DNA from: Paractinoplanes bogorensis
Lineage (GTDB): Bacteria > Actinomycetota > Actinomycetes > Mycobacteriales > Micromonosporaceae
DNA: 64,000 bases
Direction of reading: 5' to 3'
Assembly (NCBI RefSeq): GCF_018829635.1
Contig: NZ_JAHKKG010000012.1
Coordinates: forward strand, 124,001-188,000
Below, piece by piece: positions 24,007 to 32,409 of the stretch. The translations under genes and the position numbers were made by a program. Below the pieces are notes generated by a model, which saw nothing but the letters and a program-made list of their open reading frames with translations, had not been told where the DNA came from and did not search any database. Position 1 is the first letter of the stretch. Each line of letters begins with the position of its first letter.

Positions 24007-25152
24007 TCAGACCGGCAGGCGGTAGCCGCGCTTGACGACGGTCTGGATGACGCCGGGGGCGCTCAGGCCGGCTCGCAGGCGGGCGACGGCCATCTCGACG
24101 GCATGCTCGTCGGCGCCGCGGGGCAGGGCGTGTAACAGTGCCGCCCGTGACAGGACCCGGCCCGGGGTCGTGGCCAAGGCCCGCAGCACGGCCATGGGGG
24201 CGGGTGCCAGCGGGCGCAGCTCGCCGTCGACGATCGCGGCGTGGCCCCGGAGCGTCAGGGAGTGGCCGGCCACCTCGAGGGTGACGGCGCGTTTGGGCAG
24301 TTCGTCGACGATCGTGCGGACCAGGGCGCTCAAGCGGGCCCGATGGGGCGCGACGACCGGCACGTTGTGGCGGCGCAGGGGAGCGGCGGTCACCGGACCC
24401 ACACAGGCGGCCAGCACATCCGAGCGCAGTGCCTCGAGAACCGCCTCCGAGCTCGGGCCGGCCGCGCGCAGCAGGGCCTGCACGGCGGGCGCGGCGGTGA
24501 ACGTGACCGCGTCGACCAGGCGGGCCGTGATCAGGTCGACCAGGCGGTGCAGCGGCGCCGGGTCGGTCGGGGCGGCCCAGCGGTAGACCGGCACCTCGAC
24601 CACCCGGGCCCCGGCCTGTTCCAGGGCCTCGGTGTATTCGGGCTGGCTCTCGCCGTGCAGCTGCATCGCGACGGTCAGGCCGGCGATGCCGCGCGACTTC
24701 AGGTGGTCGACGACCTCTTCGTAGCTCTCGCCCTCGGGTGACCACTGGTCGTGCAGCCCGGCCGAGCGGATCGCGGCCCGCGCCTTGGGCCCACGGGCGA
24801 CCAGATAGGCCTGCGAGAGCACGGCCCGCAACGGCTCGGCCAGCCCCCAGCCCTCGGCCGCCTCGAGCCAGCCGCGCATGCCGATGCCGGTGTTGACCAG
24901 CACGATGTCGGGCGGGGCGTCGAGACAGGCCCGGGTGGCCGCGCGCAATTCGGCGTCGTCGGCGATCGGCACGATGCGCAGGGCCGGCGCCAGCACCACG
25001 CGGGCACCCCGGCTCTCGAGCAGGTTGGCCAGTTCGTCGCGGCGGCGGTCCGCGGTGACACCGATCGTGTAGCCGGAGAGTGATGCGGTCGGCTCCGCGA
25101 GGGCGGCCGCTGTGATCACCGTCCGGCGCGTTCCCCCCGTGCGATCGGTCAT
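24007..25152 (-). CDS. HemD-like domain fused to OmpR-type winged helix
   Basis: Two domains. Residues ~25-265 resemble uroporphyrinogen-III synthase (SLSGYTIGVTADRRRDELANL, VLVNTGIGMRGWLE, VTFTAAPAVQALLRA, CVGPVTAAPLRRHNV). Residues ~285-381 form a DNA-binding domain (LTLRGHAAIVDGELRPLAPA, RVLSRAALLHALP, VEMAVARLRAGL, IQTVVKRGYRLPV). Rv0260c of M. tuberculosis has this architecture. Such proteins are usually treated as regulators and may sense a tetrapyrrole. No other haem genes lie here, which favours a regulatory role. The ATG at 25152 overlaps the stop of the small upstream ORF as ATGA, supporting this start over 25218. Confidence 0.88.
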   Translation of the reverse strand: MTDRTGGTRRTVITAAALAEPTASLSGYTIGVTADRRRDELANLLESRGARVVLAPALRIVPIADDAELRAATRACLDAPPDIVLVNTGIGMRGWLEAAEGWGLAEPLRAVLSQAYLVARGPKARAAIRSAGLHDQWSPEGESYEEVVDHLKSRGIAGLTVAMQLHGESQPEYTEALEQAGARVVEVPVYRWAAPTDPAPLHRLVDLITARLVDAVTFTAAPAVQALLRAAGPSSEAVLEALRSDVLAACVGPVTAAPLRRHNVPVVAPHRARLSALVRTIVDELPKRAVTLEVAGHSLTLRGHAAIVDGELRPLAPAPMAVLRALATTPGRVLSRAALLHALPRGADEHAVEMAVARLRAGLSAPGVIQTVVKRGYRLPV

Positions 25153-25382
25153 CCCGCCGGAACCCCCGGTATCGGGACGAGAAGTCGTGGCGCGGCCGGC
25201 CGGTCCACCGAAGGGCACGCTCGGAGCCCGCCGTCCTCAGCGTCGACCCGCTCCCATGTCACGCCTGCGTTCTCCGCCGTACCTCCGGCCAGCGCGCGCC
25301 ACGACTCCTCTTCGCCGAACCGGGGAACCGGTCCGGCGGACACCGTCAGGTCCGTCCTCAACCCTGACGGTGGCTTCTCCAT
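25149..25382 (-). CDS. Small ORF translationally coupled to the HemD-like regulator
   Basis: A 77-residue ORF (MEKPPSGLRTDLTVSAGPVP onward) starts at ATG 25382 with GAGGA at normal spacing upstream. It ends in an ATGA overlap with the next gene. No family is recognised. It has one Cys, Trp residues in EESWRAL and VTWERVD, and a Pro-rich end. The ribosome site plus the exact 4-nt overlap make it more credible than a chance frame. It may be a coupling ORF rather than a functional protein. Confidence 0.5.
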   Translation of the reverse strand: MEKPPSGLRTDLTVSAGPVPRFGEEESWRALAGGTAENAGVTWERVDAEDGGLRACPSVDRPAAPRLLVPIPGVPAG

Positions 25383-25667
25383 AGTGCGTCCTCGACGCGA
25401 GCGGGGGCTACGCCGGACCCGCGTCGTCGAGGTGTCAGCACCATTGGCCATGTCGGAAGAGTGCCGTTGAGGAATTTCGCCCTTGCGTCCCGTTTGTTTC
25501 GAGCCTGCTAAGAGGCATCGACCTGTGACGTCCGTGACGCCGGGAGCCGGTCGCCCGGTCCCGCTGTCGGGCGTGTCCGGGAAGCGGGTATGCTGGGTGA
25601 GGTTATTCTTGGAGGTCGCGTCCGTGCGCTGGACGGGGCCACCGATCGTGTAGCTCCCGTGCACGTT
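25383..25667. other. Intergenic region without supported gene
   Basis: Upstream half of the 425-nt divergent gap between the small ORF and rplM. Open frames here have no ribosome sites or family resemblance. TATGCT at about 25592-25597 could be a second -10 element for rplM, but no good -35 accompanies it. Confidence 0.4.
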
Positions 25668-25697
25668 TTGACCACGCGCCGCACGGCCGGGTATTGT
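25668..25697 (+). promoter_or_regulatory. Promoter of rplM-rpsI
   Basis: TTGACC (25668-25673) and TATTGT (25692-25697) are separated by 18 nt, a near-consensus housekeeping promoter. The predicted leader is about 105 nt. An AAGG ribosome site at about 25797-25800 precedes the GTG of rplM. Confidence 0.65.
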
Positions 25698-25807
25698 TGC
25701 CTGCTGTTGTGCGACAGCTGCGAGCTGACCCTTCCGGGTAGGCTTGACGTTCGCGTTCTTTGCGACCAGCGCGCGACCCCAGACCGACGACAAGACAAGG
25801 TAATTCT

Positions 25808-26251
25808 GTGCGTACGTACAGCCCGAAGCCGGGTGAGATCGAGCGTCAGTGGCACATTATCGACGCTTCCGACGTCGTTCTGGGCCGGCTGGCCACCCAC
25901 ACCGCCACGCTCCTGCGCGGCAAGCACAAGCCGACCTTCGCCCCGCACGTTGACACCGGCGACTTCGTCGTGATCATCAACGCCGGCAAGGTCGCCTTGA
26001 CCGGCAACAAGCGGCAGACCAAGGTCGCCTACCGTCACTCGGGCTACCCGGGCGGACTCAAGCAGGTCGGCTACGAGGAGCTGCTGTCCAAGCGCCCCGA
26101 GAAGGCGATCGAGCTGGCCGTCAAGGGCATGCTCCCGCACAACAAGCTCGCGCGGCAGATCATCAAGAAGCTGAAGGTCTACCCGGGCGCTGAGCACCCG
26201 CACGCGGCGCAGCAGCCCCAGCCCTTCGAAATCACCCAGATCGCGCAGTGA
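25808..26251 (+). CDS. rplM: 50S ribosomal protein L13
   Basis: Early-assembly large-subunit protein of 147 residues, starting MRTYSPKPGEIERQWHIIDA at GTG 25808. Family segments DVVLGRLATHTATLLRGKHK, VVIINAGKVALTGNK, YRHSGYPGGLK and AVKGMLPHNKLARQIIKKLKVY are intact. The frame is open upstream to 25760, but the family start and AAGG ribosome site set the GTG. It is followed within 20 nt by rpsI, the universal bacterial pairing. Confidence 0.98.
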   Translation: MRTYSPKPGEIERQWHIIDASDVVLGRLATHTATLLRGKHKPTFAPHVDTGDFVVIINAGKVALTGNKRQTKVAYRHSGYPGGLKQVGYEELLSKRPEKAIELAVKGMLPHNKLARQIIKKLKVYPGAEHPHAAQQPQPFEITQIAQ

Positions 26252-26271
26252 GCGCGGGAGAAGGCAGCAGC

Positions 26272-26778
26272 ATGTCCGACGTTATCGAGCCCGAGGTCGT
26301 CGAGACCGTCGAGGCCGTCGAGGAGCCCGCTGAGACGGTCGTCGTCGTCGAGGAGCCCGCGCCGGCCCCCGTCCGCGCCCCGCGCCCCGGTGGCCGTCCG
26401 ATCCAGACCGTTGGCCGCCGCAAGGAGGCCATCGTCCGGGTGCGTCTCGTCCCCGGCACCGGCAAGATCACCTGCAACGGCCGCGACCTCGAGGCCTACT
26501 TCCCGAGCAAGGTGCACCAGCAGCTCATCCGTGAGCCGCTGGTGACCGCCGAGAAGGAAGAGCAGTTCGACGTCATCGCCAACCTGCGTGGCGGCGGCAT
26601 CACCGGTCAGGCCGGCGCGCTGCGCCTCGGCATCGCCCGGGCTCTGATCACCAACGAGCCCGACGACCGTCCCGCCCTCAAGAAGGCCGGCTTCCTCACC
26701 CGTGACGCCCGCGTCAAGGAGAGCAAGAAGTACGGTCTCAAGAAGGCCCGCAAGGCTCCGCAGTACTCGAAGCGCTGA
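26272..26778 (+). CDS. rpsI: 30S ribosomal protein S9
   Basis: S9 contacts P-site tRNA through its C-terminal Lys-Arg tail (APQYSKR, present). The conserved domain begins at IQTVGRRKEAIVRVRLVPG and includes GGGITGQAGALRLGIARAL and LKKAGFLTRDARVKESKKYG. A ~45-residue acidic Val/Glu-rich N-terminal extension (DVIEPEVVETVEAVEEPA) precedes it, as in other Actinobacteria. ATG 26272 with GGAGAAGG upstream is preferred over a GTG at 26248 that overlaps the rplM stop. Confidence 0.98.
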   Translation: MSDVIEPEVVETVEAVEEPAETVVVVEEPAPAPVRAPRPGGRPIQTVGRRKEAIVRVRLVPGTGKITCNGRDLEAYFPSKVHQQLIREPLVTAEKEEQFDVIANLRGGGITGQAGALRLGIARALITNEPDDRPALKKAGFLTRDARVKESKKYGLKKARKAPQYSKR

Positions 26779-26796
26779 TTTTGCGCCGAGTCTGAC

Positions 26797-26865
26797 AACG
26801 GCCGGGTTGTGCCCCTGGATTTCACCGGGGGCCGCCCGGCCGTTTGCGTTCCCTCCCCTTTTTTA
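26797..26865 (+). terminator. Terminator after rpsI
   Basis: Outer arms AACGGCCGGG/CCCGGCCGTT (26797-26806/26835-26844) enclose a second stem, GCCCC with GGGGC. A pyrimidine run with six T residues follows at about 26860-26865. This isolates rplM-rpsI from glmM, whose start lies about 25 nt further on. Confidence 0.75.
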
Positions 26866-26889
26866 CTGCGCGACGCAAAGGAATCCGCC

Positions 26890-28242
26890 ATGGGGCGACT
26901 GTTCGGCACCGACGGAGTTCGGGGGCTCGCGAACGGCGAGCTGCTCACCCCGGAACTGGCCCTCAGCGTGGCGGTCGCCGCCGCGCGCGTCCTGGTCGAG
27001 AGCGACAGCAGCCACCAGCCGCTGGCGATCGTCGGGCGTGACCCGCGGGCCAGCGGCGAGATGCTCGAGGCGGCCGTGGTCGCCGGGCTGACCAGTGCCG
27101 GGGCCAACGTCGTCCGGGTCGGCGTGCTGCCTACCCCCGCCGTCGCGTTCCTCGTCGGCCAGACCAACGCCGACCTCGGCGTGATGCTCTCCGCGTCGCA
27201 CAACGCAATGCCCGACAACGGCATCAAGCTCTTCGCGGCCGGCGGCACCAAGCTGCCGGACGAGCTCGAGGAGCGCATCGAGCAGGCCATCGAGGACGGG
27301 CACGGGCTGATCGGCCGCCCGACCGGCGCCGGCATCGGACGGGTGCATGACCTGCTCGACGGGGCCGAGCACTACGTCAAGCACCTGGTCGGCTCGGTGC
27401 CGCACCCGCTCACCGGCATCAAGGTCGTCGTCGACTGCGCGAACGGCGCGGCCAGCGAGGTCGCCCCGGTCGCCTACGAGGAGGCCGGCGCCGAGGTCAT
27501 CGCGATCCACGCCGAGCCGGACGGCCTGAACATCAACGACGAGTGCGGCTCGACCCACCTCGACAAGGTGCGCGACGCCGTGCTGGCCGAGGGGGCCGAC
27601 CTGGGCCTGGCCCACGACGGCGACGCCGACCGGTGCCTCGCGGTGACCGCGGCCGGCGACGTGGTGGACGGCGACCAGATCATGGCGATCCTGGCCCTGG
27701 CCATGCGCGACGCGGGCACGCTGACCGACGACACGCTGGTCGCGACCGTGATGAGCAACCTGGGTCTGCGGATCGCGATGAAGCAGTCCGGCATCAAGCT
27801 GGTCGAGACCAAGGTCGGCGACCGCTACGTGCTCGAGGAGCTGAACGCGGGCGGGCTGGCCCTGGGCGGCGAGCAGAGCGGGCACATCGTGATGCCGGCC
27901 TACGCGACCACCGGCGACGGGGTGCTGACCGGCCTGCACCTGATGGCCCAGCTCGCGTCGAGCGGCAAGTCGCTGGCCGACCTGGCCTCGGTGGTGCACA
28001 CGCTGCCGCAGGTGCTGATCAACGTGCGGGTCGGCAACCGTGAGGCGGGGGCGGCGGCCCCGGCCGTGCAGGCCGCCGTGGCGCTGGCCGAGAACGAGCT
28101 GGGCGAGACCGGACGGGTGCTGCTGCGTCCGTCGGGCACCGAGCCTCTCGTACGGGTGATGGTCGAGGCCGCCACCGAGGAGCAGGCCCGTTCGGTGGCC
28201 GAGCGGATCGCCGACGAAGTGCGGTCGGCTTCACCGGCCTAG
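26890..28242 (+). CDS. glmM: Phosphoglucosamine mutase
   Basis: Interconverts glucosamine-6-P and glucosamine-1-P for UDP-GlcNAc and peptidoglycan synthesis. The product is 450 residues. The phosphoserine loop is GVMLSASHNAMPDNGIK, the metal loop is LAHDGDADRCLAV, the sugar loop GGEQSGHIV and the phosphate-binding site RPSGTEPLVRVMVE. ATG 26890 (MGRLFGTDGVRGLANGEL) with AAAGGA upstream is the family start. Together with glmS at 30446 it supplies two steps of one pathway. It overlaps the convergent aminotransferase by 12 nt. Confidence 0.98.
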   Translation: MGRLFGTDGVRGLANGELLTPELALSVAVAAARVLVESDSSHQPLAIVGRDPRASGEMLEAAVVAGLTSAGANVVRVGVLPTPAVAFLVGQTNADLGVMLSASHNAMPDNGIKLFAAGGTKLPDELEERIEQAIEDGHGLIGRPTGAGIGRVHDLLDGAEHYVKHLVGSVPHPLTGIKVVVDCANGAASEVAPVAYEEAGAEVIAIHAEPDGLNINDECGSTHLDKVRDAVLAEGADLGLAHDGDADRCLAVTAAGDVVDGDQIMAILALAMRDAGTLTDDTLVATVMSNLGLRIAMKQSGIKLVETKVGDRYVLEELNAGGLALGGEQSGHIVMPAYATTGDGVLTGLHLMAQLASSGKSLADLASVVHTLPQVLINVRVGNREAGAAAPAVQAAVALAENELGETGRVLLRPSGTEPLVRVMVEAATEEQARSVAERIADEVRSASPA

Positions 28243-29409
28243 TTTCGCCAATCGTCGGGCCGCTTCGTCGATCACGGACTCGCGCTTGCAGAAGGCGAAC
28301 CGGATCAGGTGGCGGCCCGCCTCCTGGTGGTCGTAGAAGACCTGGGTCGGCACGGCCACGACACCGCAGCGCTCGGGCAGCGCCCGGCAGAACTCGATGC
28401 CGTCGGTGCCACCCAACGGGGTGATGTCGGCCGTGACGAAATAGGTGCCCTCGGACGGCTGCACCGCGAACCCGGCCTCGGCCAGCCCGGCGGTCAGGTG
28501 GTCGCGGCGGGCCTGCAACTCGTCGCGGAATCCGGTGAAGTAGCTGCCCGGCAGCCCCAGCGCGACCGCCACGGCGGGCTGGAGCGGACCCGCGTTGACG
28601 AACGTGAGGAACTGCTTCACCCGCAGCAGCGCCGAGACCAGGCGCGCCGGGCCGGTCGCCCAGCCCACCTTCCAGCCCGTGCACGAGAACGTCTTGCCCG
28701 CCGACGAGATCCGCAGCGTGCGCTCGTGCATGCCGGGGAGGCTCGCGAGCGGGACGTGCGGCTCGGCGGCGTCGGTGAAGACCAGGTGCTCGTAGACCTC
28801 GTCGGTGACCGCGACCGTGTCGTGCTCGCGGCACAGCTCGGCGATCAGGCCCAGCTCGGCCGCGGTGAACACCTTGCCGGTCGGATTGTGCGGCGAGTTG
28901 AGCAGCACCAGGCGGGTGCGCGGCCCGAACGCGGCCCGCAGCTCACCCTCGTCGAACCGGTAGCGGCCGTCCGGCCCCGGCCGCAGCGTGACCGGCCGGC
29001 GTACGGCCCCGGCCAGCGTGATCGAGGCCGCGTACGAGTCGTAGTAGGGCTCGAACGTCACGACCTCGTCGTCGCGCTCGCACAGGGCCAGGACGGCCGC
29101 CGCGATCGCCTCGGTCGCACCCGCCGTCACCACGACCTCGGTGTCGGGGTCGCGCGGCAGCCCCCAGAAGCGTTCCTCGTGCGCGGCGATGGCCGCACGC
29201 AGGGCCGGGATGCCGGGCAGCGGAGGGTACTGGTTCGCGCCCTCGCGCAGCGCCCGGGCCGCGGCGTCGAGCATCTCGGCCGGGCCGTCGGTGTCGGGGA
29301 AGCCCTGGCCCAGGTTGATCGAGCCGGTGCGCGTCGCGAGGGCGGACATCTCGGTGAAGATCGTGGTGCCGAACGGGCGCATCCGTTCGACCAGTGGGTC
29401 GCTCGTCAC
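28231..29409 (-). CDS. PLP-dependent aminotransferase class I/II (DapC-like)
   Basis: Fold-type I aminotransferase of 392 residues. The Schiff-base Lys is in ISSAGKTFSCTGWKVGW. Other markers are NQYPPLPGIPALRAAIA, VVVTAGATEAIAAAVLAL, LVLLNSPHNPTGKVF, VTDEVYEHLVF and the C-terminal Arg in LIRFAFCKRE. It resembles the group containing M. tuberculosis Rv0858c (DapC, succinyl-diaminopimelate aminotransferase) and kynurenine aminotransferase-like enzymes; the substrate cannot be fixed from sequence. GTG 29409 is chosen because the chain then begins at the first conserved helix. It lies 16 nt after the MmpS-like gene on the same strand. Confidence 0.9.
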   Translation of the reverse strand: MTSDPLVERMRPFGTTIFTEMSALATRTGSINLGQGFPDTDGPAEMLDAAARALREGANQYPPLPGIPALRAAIAAHEERFWGLPRDPDTEVVVTAGATEAIAAAVLALCERDDEVVTFEPYYDSYAASITLAGAVRRPVTLRPGPDGRYRFDEGELRAAFGPRTRLVLLNSPHNPTGKVFTAAELGLIAELCREHDTVAVTDEVYEHLVFTDAAEPHVPLASLPGMHERTLRISSAGKTFSCTGWKVGWATGPARLVSALLRVKQFLTFVNAGPLQPAVAVALGLPGSYFTGFRDELQARRDHLTAGLAEAGFAVQPSEGTYFVTADITPLGGTDGIEFCRALPERCGVVAVPTQVFYDHQEAGRHLIRFAFCKRESVIDEAARRLAKLGR

Positions 29410-29425
29410 GCGCTCATTTCTACCC

Positions 29426-30274
29426 TCACTCGATCGCGAAGTGCGTGCAGGACGCCGTGGCCACGGTCGACGAGCTGGAAGTCTTCTGCTTGACCTCGGC
29501 CCCGTCGACCAGCGCCCGGCAGCTGATCGTGCCCTCGGTGGTGCCGACCCGCATCGCCACCACCGACACCAGGGTGGGTGTCTCCATCTCGGTGGTGAAC
29601 TTCCACGGCAGGTCGACGTCCTGCAGCCGCTTGGGGGCGTCGCCGAGCTTCTCGACATAGAGGATCTGGGACGCCTGGCCCTCGCCGGAGACCTCGTAGG
29701 TCACCTTGATCGTGCGACCGGTGACGCCGGGTGCACCGGCCGGCAGGCTCGGCAGCCCGGTGGGCAGATCGGGGATCTGCGGCGCGGCCGTGGGCAGGGC
29801 CGGGATCTCGGGCAGCGCTTCCTTGGCCTTGTCGGTCGCCTTGCGTACGAGGAGCACGCCCGCGGTCGCGACGCCTCCGCAGAGCAGCAGCGTGACGGCC
29901 AGGATCAACGCCACGAACGGCGCCTTGCTGCGGCGCGGCGGGCGCGGCGGCGGCCCCGGCTGGTAGCCCGGAGGCGGGCCGTAGCCGGGCGGGGGACCGT
30001 AGCCGGGCGGCGGCGGCTGAACCTGGCCATAGCCGGGTGGCGATGGCTGGGGTGGGCCGTAGCCGGGCGGCGGCTCGTACGCCTCGGGGAAGACGCTGGT
30101 CGGCGTCGGCGGGAACTCCGACGTCGGCGGGTAGTCGGGATTCGGCGGCTGTGGCAGCGACGCGTAACCAGGCTTGAACGTGGGCGGCCGCGGGGGCGAC
30201 GCCTCGGGGCGGTCGAACGGCCTCGTGGGCTCAGAATTGCCGTTCGGCTGCCGATTGTCCGGCTGATTGCTCAA
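29426..30274 (-). CDS. Proline-rich membrane-anchored MmpS-like protein
   Basis: A 282-residue protein with a TTG start (30274, GGGAG upstream). The first ~110 residues are Pro/Gly/Tyr-rich with PPPGYGP-type repeats and are cytosolic. One TM helix follows (FVALILAVTLLLCGGVATAGV). The outer C-terminal domain resembles MmpS: KVTYEVSGEGQASQILYVE, VDLPWKF, ISCRALVDG and two Cys (SCRAL, ASCTHF) likely disulfide-bonded. MmpS proteins in mycobacteria assist MmpL exporters, but no MmpL lies nearby. The open frame continues far upstream opposite glmS, which is coincidental. Confidence 0.82.
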   Translation of the reverse strand: MSNQPDNRQPNGNSEPTRPFDRPEASPPRPPTFKPGYASLPQPPNPDYPPTSEFPPTPTSVFPEAYEPPPGYGPPQPSPPGYGQVQPPPPGYGPPPGYGPPPGYQPGPPPRPPRRSKAPFVALILAVTLLLCGGVATAGVLLVRKATDKAKEALPEIPALPTAAPQIPDLPTGLPSLPAGAPGVTGRTIKVTYEVSGEGQASQILYVEKLGDAPKRLQDVDLPWKFTTEMETPTLVSVVAMRVGTTEGTISCRALVDGAEVKQKTSSSSTVATASCTHFAIE

Positions 30275-30445
30275 CGTGTCTCCCGGGGCGAGCGCGCTGT
30301 CGTGGCGCGGTAGCCGACGGTACGCCAGTGACGCCAGCCGTCCGATGGCGCCGTCGGCCGTTCGGCCTGTTTTGCGCAGCCCGTGTGCTCGAAAGGGTGC
30401 TTCTCGCGCAACACAGGTGAGCGGAAGTCGGATAGAGTCACGGCC

Positions 30446-32329
30446 ATGTGTGGCATCGTGGGGTACGTCGGCGGTCGACCGGCGCTCAGCATCGTTCTGG
30501 ACGGACTGCGTCGGCTGGAATACCGCGGATACGACTCCGCCGGGGTGGCCGTGGTCGAGGGCGGGACCGTCCTGACCGAGAAGAAGGCCGGGAAGCTCGC
30601 CAACCTGGAGAAGGCACTGGCCGAGGCGGCCGATCCGGGCATCGCCGCCGGTCGCACCGCCATCGGGCACACCCGGTGGGCGACGCACGGCGGTCCGACC
30701 GACCGCAACGCGCACCCGCACCTGTCGGCCGACGGCCGGGTCGCGGTCATCCACAACGGCATCATCGAGAACTTCTCCCGCCTCCGGGCCGAGCTCGAGG
30801 CGTCCGGCATCGAGTTCACCAGCGACACCGACACCGAGTGCGCGGCCCACCTGCTCGCGGCCGAGATGCGCGCGCTGCGCGAGACGGGCGCGGCCGACGG
30901 CCCCGAGCTGCTGGCCGAGGGCATGCGCCGCACGGTCCGCCGGCTCGAGGGCGCGTTCACGCTGCTCGCCATCGACGTCGAGGTGCCCGACGCGGTGGTC
31001 GCCGCCCGGCGCAACTCGCCGCTGGTCGTGGGCCGCGGTGACGGAGAAAACTTCCTGGCCAGCGACGTCTCCGCGTTCATCGAGCACACCCGCGAGGCGA
31101 TCGAGCTGGGCCAGGACCAGGTCGTCCTGATCACGCCGGCCGGCATCGAGATCACCGGCTTCGACGGCACGCCCCAGGAGGGCAAGGAGTTCCACATCGA
31201 CTGGGACGCCTCGGCCGCCGAGAAGGGTGGCTACGACTACTTCATGCTCAAGGAGATCGCCGAGCAGCCGCAGGCCATCGCCGACACGCTGCTGGGCCGG
31301 CTCTCCGATCGCGGCGAGATCGTGCTCGACGAGGTGCGCCTCACCGACCAGGACCTGCGCGACGTCGACAAGATCTTCATCATCGCCTGCGGCACGTCGT
31401 ACAACGCCGGCATGGTCGCCAAGTACGCCATCGAGCACTGGGTGCGGCTGCCCTGCGAGGTCGAGCTGGCCAGCGAGTTCCGCTACCGCGACCCGATCCT
31501 CGACCGGTCCACGCTGGTGATCGTGATCAGCCAGTCCGGCGAGACGATGGACACGCTGATGGCGCTGCGCCACGCGAAGGAGCAGAAGGCCCGCGTCCTG
31601 GCGATCTGCAACACCAACGGCTCGACGATCCCCCGCGAGTCGGACGCGGTGCTCTACACGCACGGCGGCCCCGAGATCGCGGTCGCGTCGACCAAGGCGT
31701 TCCTGACCCAGCTGGTCGCCTGCTACCTGATCGGCCTGCACCTGGCCCAGATCCGCGGCGTCATGTACGCCGACGAGGTCGCCGCCGTGGTCGAGAAGCT
31801 GCAGAGCACGCCGGACAGCCTGCGCGGGCTGCTCTCCTCGATGGAGGAGGTGCGGGCGCTGGGTCGTGACCTCAAGACCGCCTCGACCGTGCTCTTCATC
31901 GGCCGCCACGTCGGCTATCCGGTCGCGCTGGAGGGTGCGCTGAAGCTCAAGGAGCTCGCCTACATGCACGCCGAGGGCTTCGCCGCCGGTGAGCTCAAGC
32001 ACGGGCCGATCGCGCTGATCGACGAGGGCACGCCGGTGGTCTGCGTGGTGCCGTCGCCGGCCGGTCGCGGCGTCATCCGCGACAAGGTCGTCTCGAACAT
32101 CCAGGAGGTGCGGGCCCGCGGCGCCCGTACGATCGTGATCGCCGAGGAGGGCGACGACGACGTCCGCAAGTACGCCGACCACCTGATCCCGGTGCCCGTG
32201 ACGCCGACGCTGCTGGCCCCGCTGATGACCACCGTGCCGCTGCAGATCCTGGCCTGTGAGATCGCCTCGGCCCGCGGCCACGACGTCGACCAGCCCCGCA
32301 ACCTGGCCAAGTCGGTCACCGTCGAATAG
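30446..32329 (+). CDS. glmS: Glutamine-fructose-6-phosphate aminotransferase (isomerizing)
   Basis: Makes glucosamine-6-P from fructose-6-P and glutamine, the first step to UDP-GlcNAc. The N-terminal nucleophile Cys2 is in MCGIVGYVG. The glutaminase domain has RRLEYRGYDSAGVA and GHTRWATHGGPT. Two SIS domains carry ACGTSYNAGMVAKY, SQSGETMDTLMAL and LKLKELAYMHAEGFAAGELKHGPIAL, and the chain ends DQPRNLAKSVTVE. The product is 627 residues. TAGAGT (30433-30438) ends 7 nt before the ATG and no Shine-Dalgarno is seen, so the mRNA may be leaderless. No glmS ribozyme is visible. Confidence 0.98.
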   Translation: MCGIVGYVGGRPALSIVLDGLRRLEYRGYDSAGVAVVEGGTVLTEKKAGKLANLEKALAEAADPGIAAGRTAIGHTRWATHGGPTDRNAHPHLSADGRVAVIHNGIIENFSRLRAELEASGIEFTSDTDTECAAHLLAAEMRALRETGAADGPELLAEGMRRTVRRLEGAFTLLAIDVEVPDAVVAARRNSPLVVGRGDGENFLASDVSAFIEHTREAIELGQDQVVLITPAGIEITGFDGTPQEGKEFHIDWDASAAEKGGYDYFMLKEIAEQPQAIADTLLGRLSDRGEIVLDEVRLTDQDLRDVDKIFIIACGTSYNAGMVAKYAIEHWVRLPCEVELASEFRYRDPILDRSTLVIVISQSGETMDTLMALRHAKEQKARVLAICNTNGSTIPRESDAVLYTHGGPEIAVASTKAFLTQLVACYLIGLHLAQIRGVMYADEVAAVVEKLQSTPDSLRGLLSSMEEVRALGRDLKTASTVLFIGRHVGYPVALEGALKLKELAYMHAEGFAAGELKHGPIALIDEGTPVVCVVPSPAGRGVIRDKVVSNIQEVRARGARTIVIAEEGDDDVRKYADHLIPVPVTPTLLAPLMTTVPLQILACEIASARGHDVDQPRNLAKSVTVE

Positions 32330-32368
32330 CCCCGGTCTTTCCTCCTTGCTGCACGCACTGTCCGCCCA

Positions 32369-32404
32369 GGCCGCCATCACGCTCACCCGAGCGTGGTGGC
32401 GGCC
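32369..32404. terminator. Bidirectional hairpin between glmS and the DUF1023 gene
   Basis: A 15-bp stem GGCCGCCATCACGCT (32369-32383) pairs with 32390-32404 (one G-U) across a 6-nt loop. It sits between two convergent genes, the expected place for a shared terminator, though no T-tract is present. Confidence 0.6.
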
Positions 32405-32409
32405 GTGCA

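Noticed and set aside
30300..30445. glmS ribozyme
   Set aside because: No catalytic-core-like sequence is seen upstream of glmS; the -10-like element next to the ATG leaves no leader.
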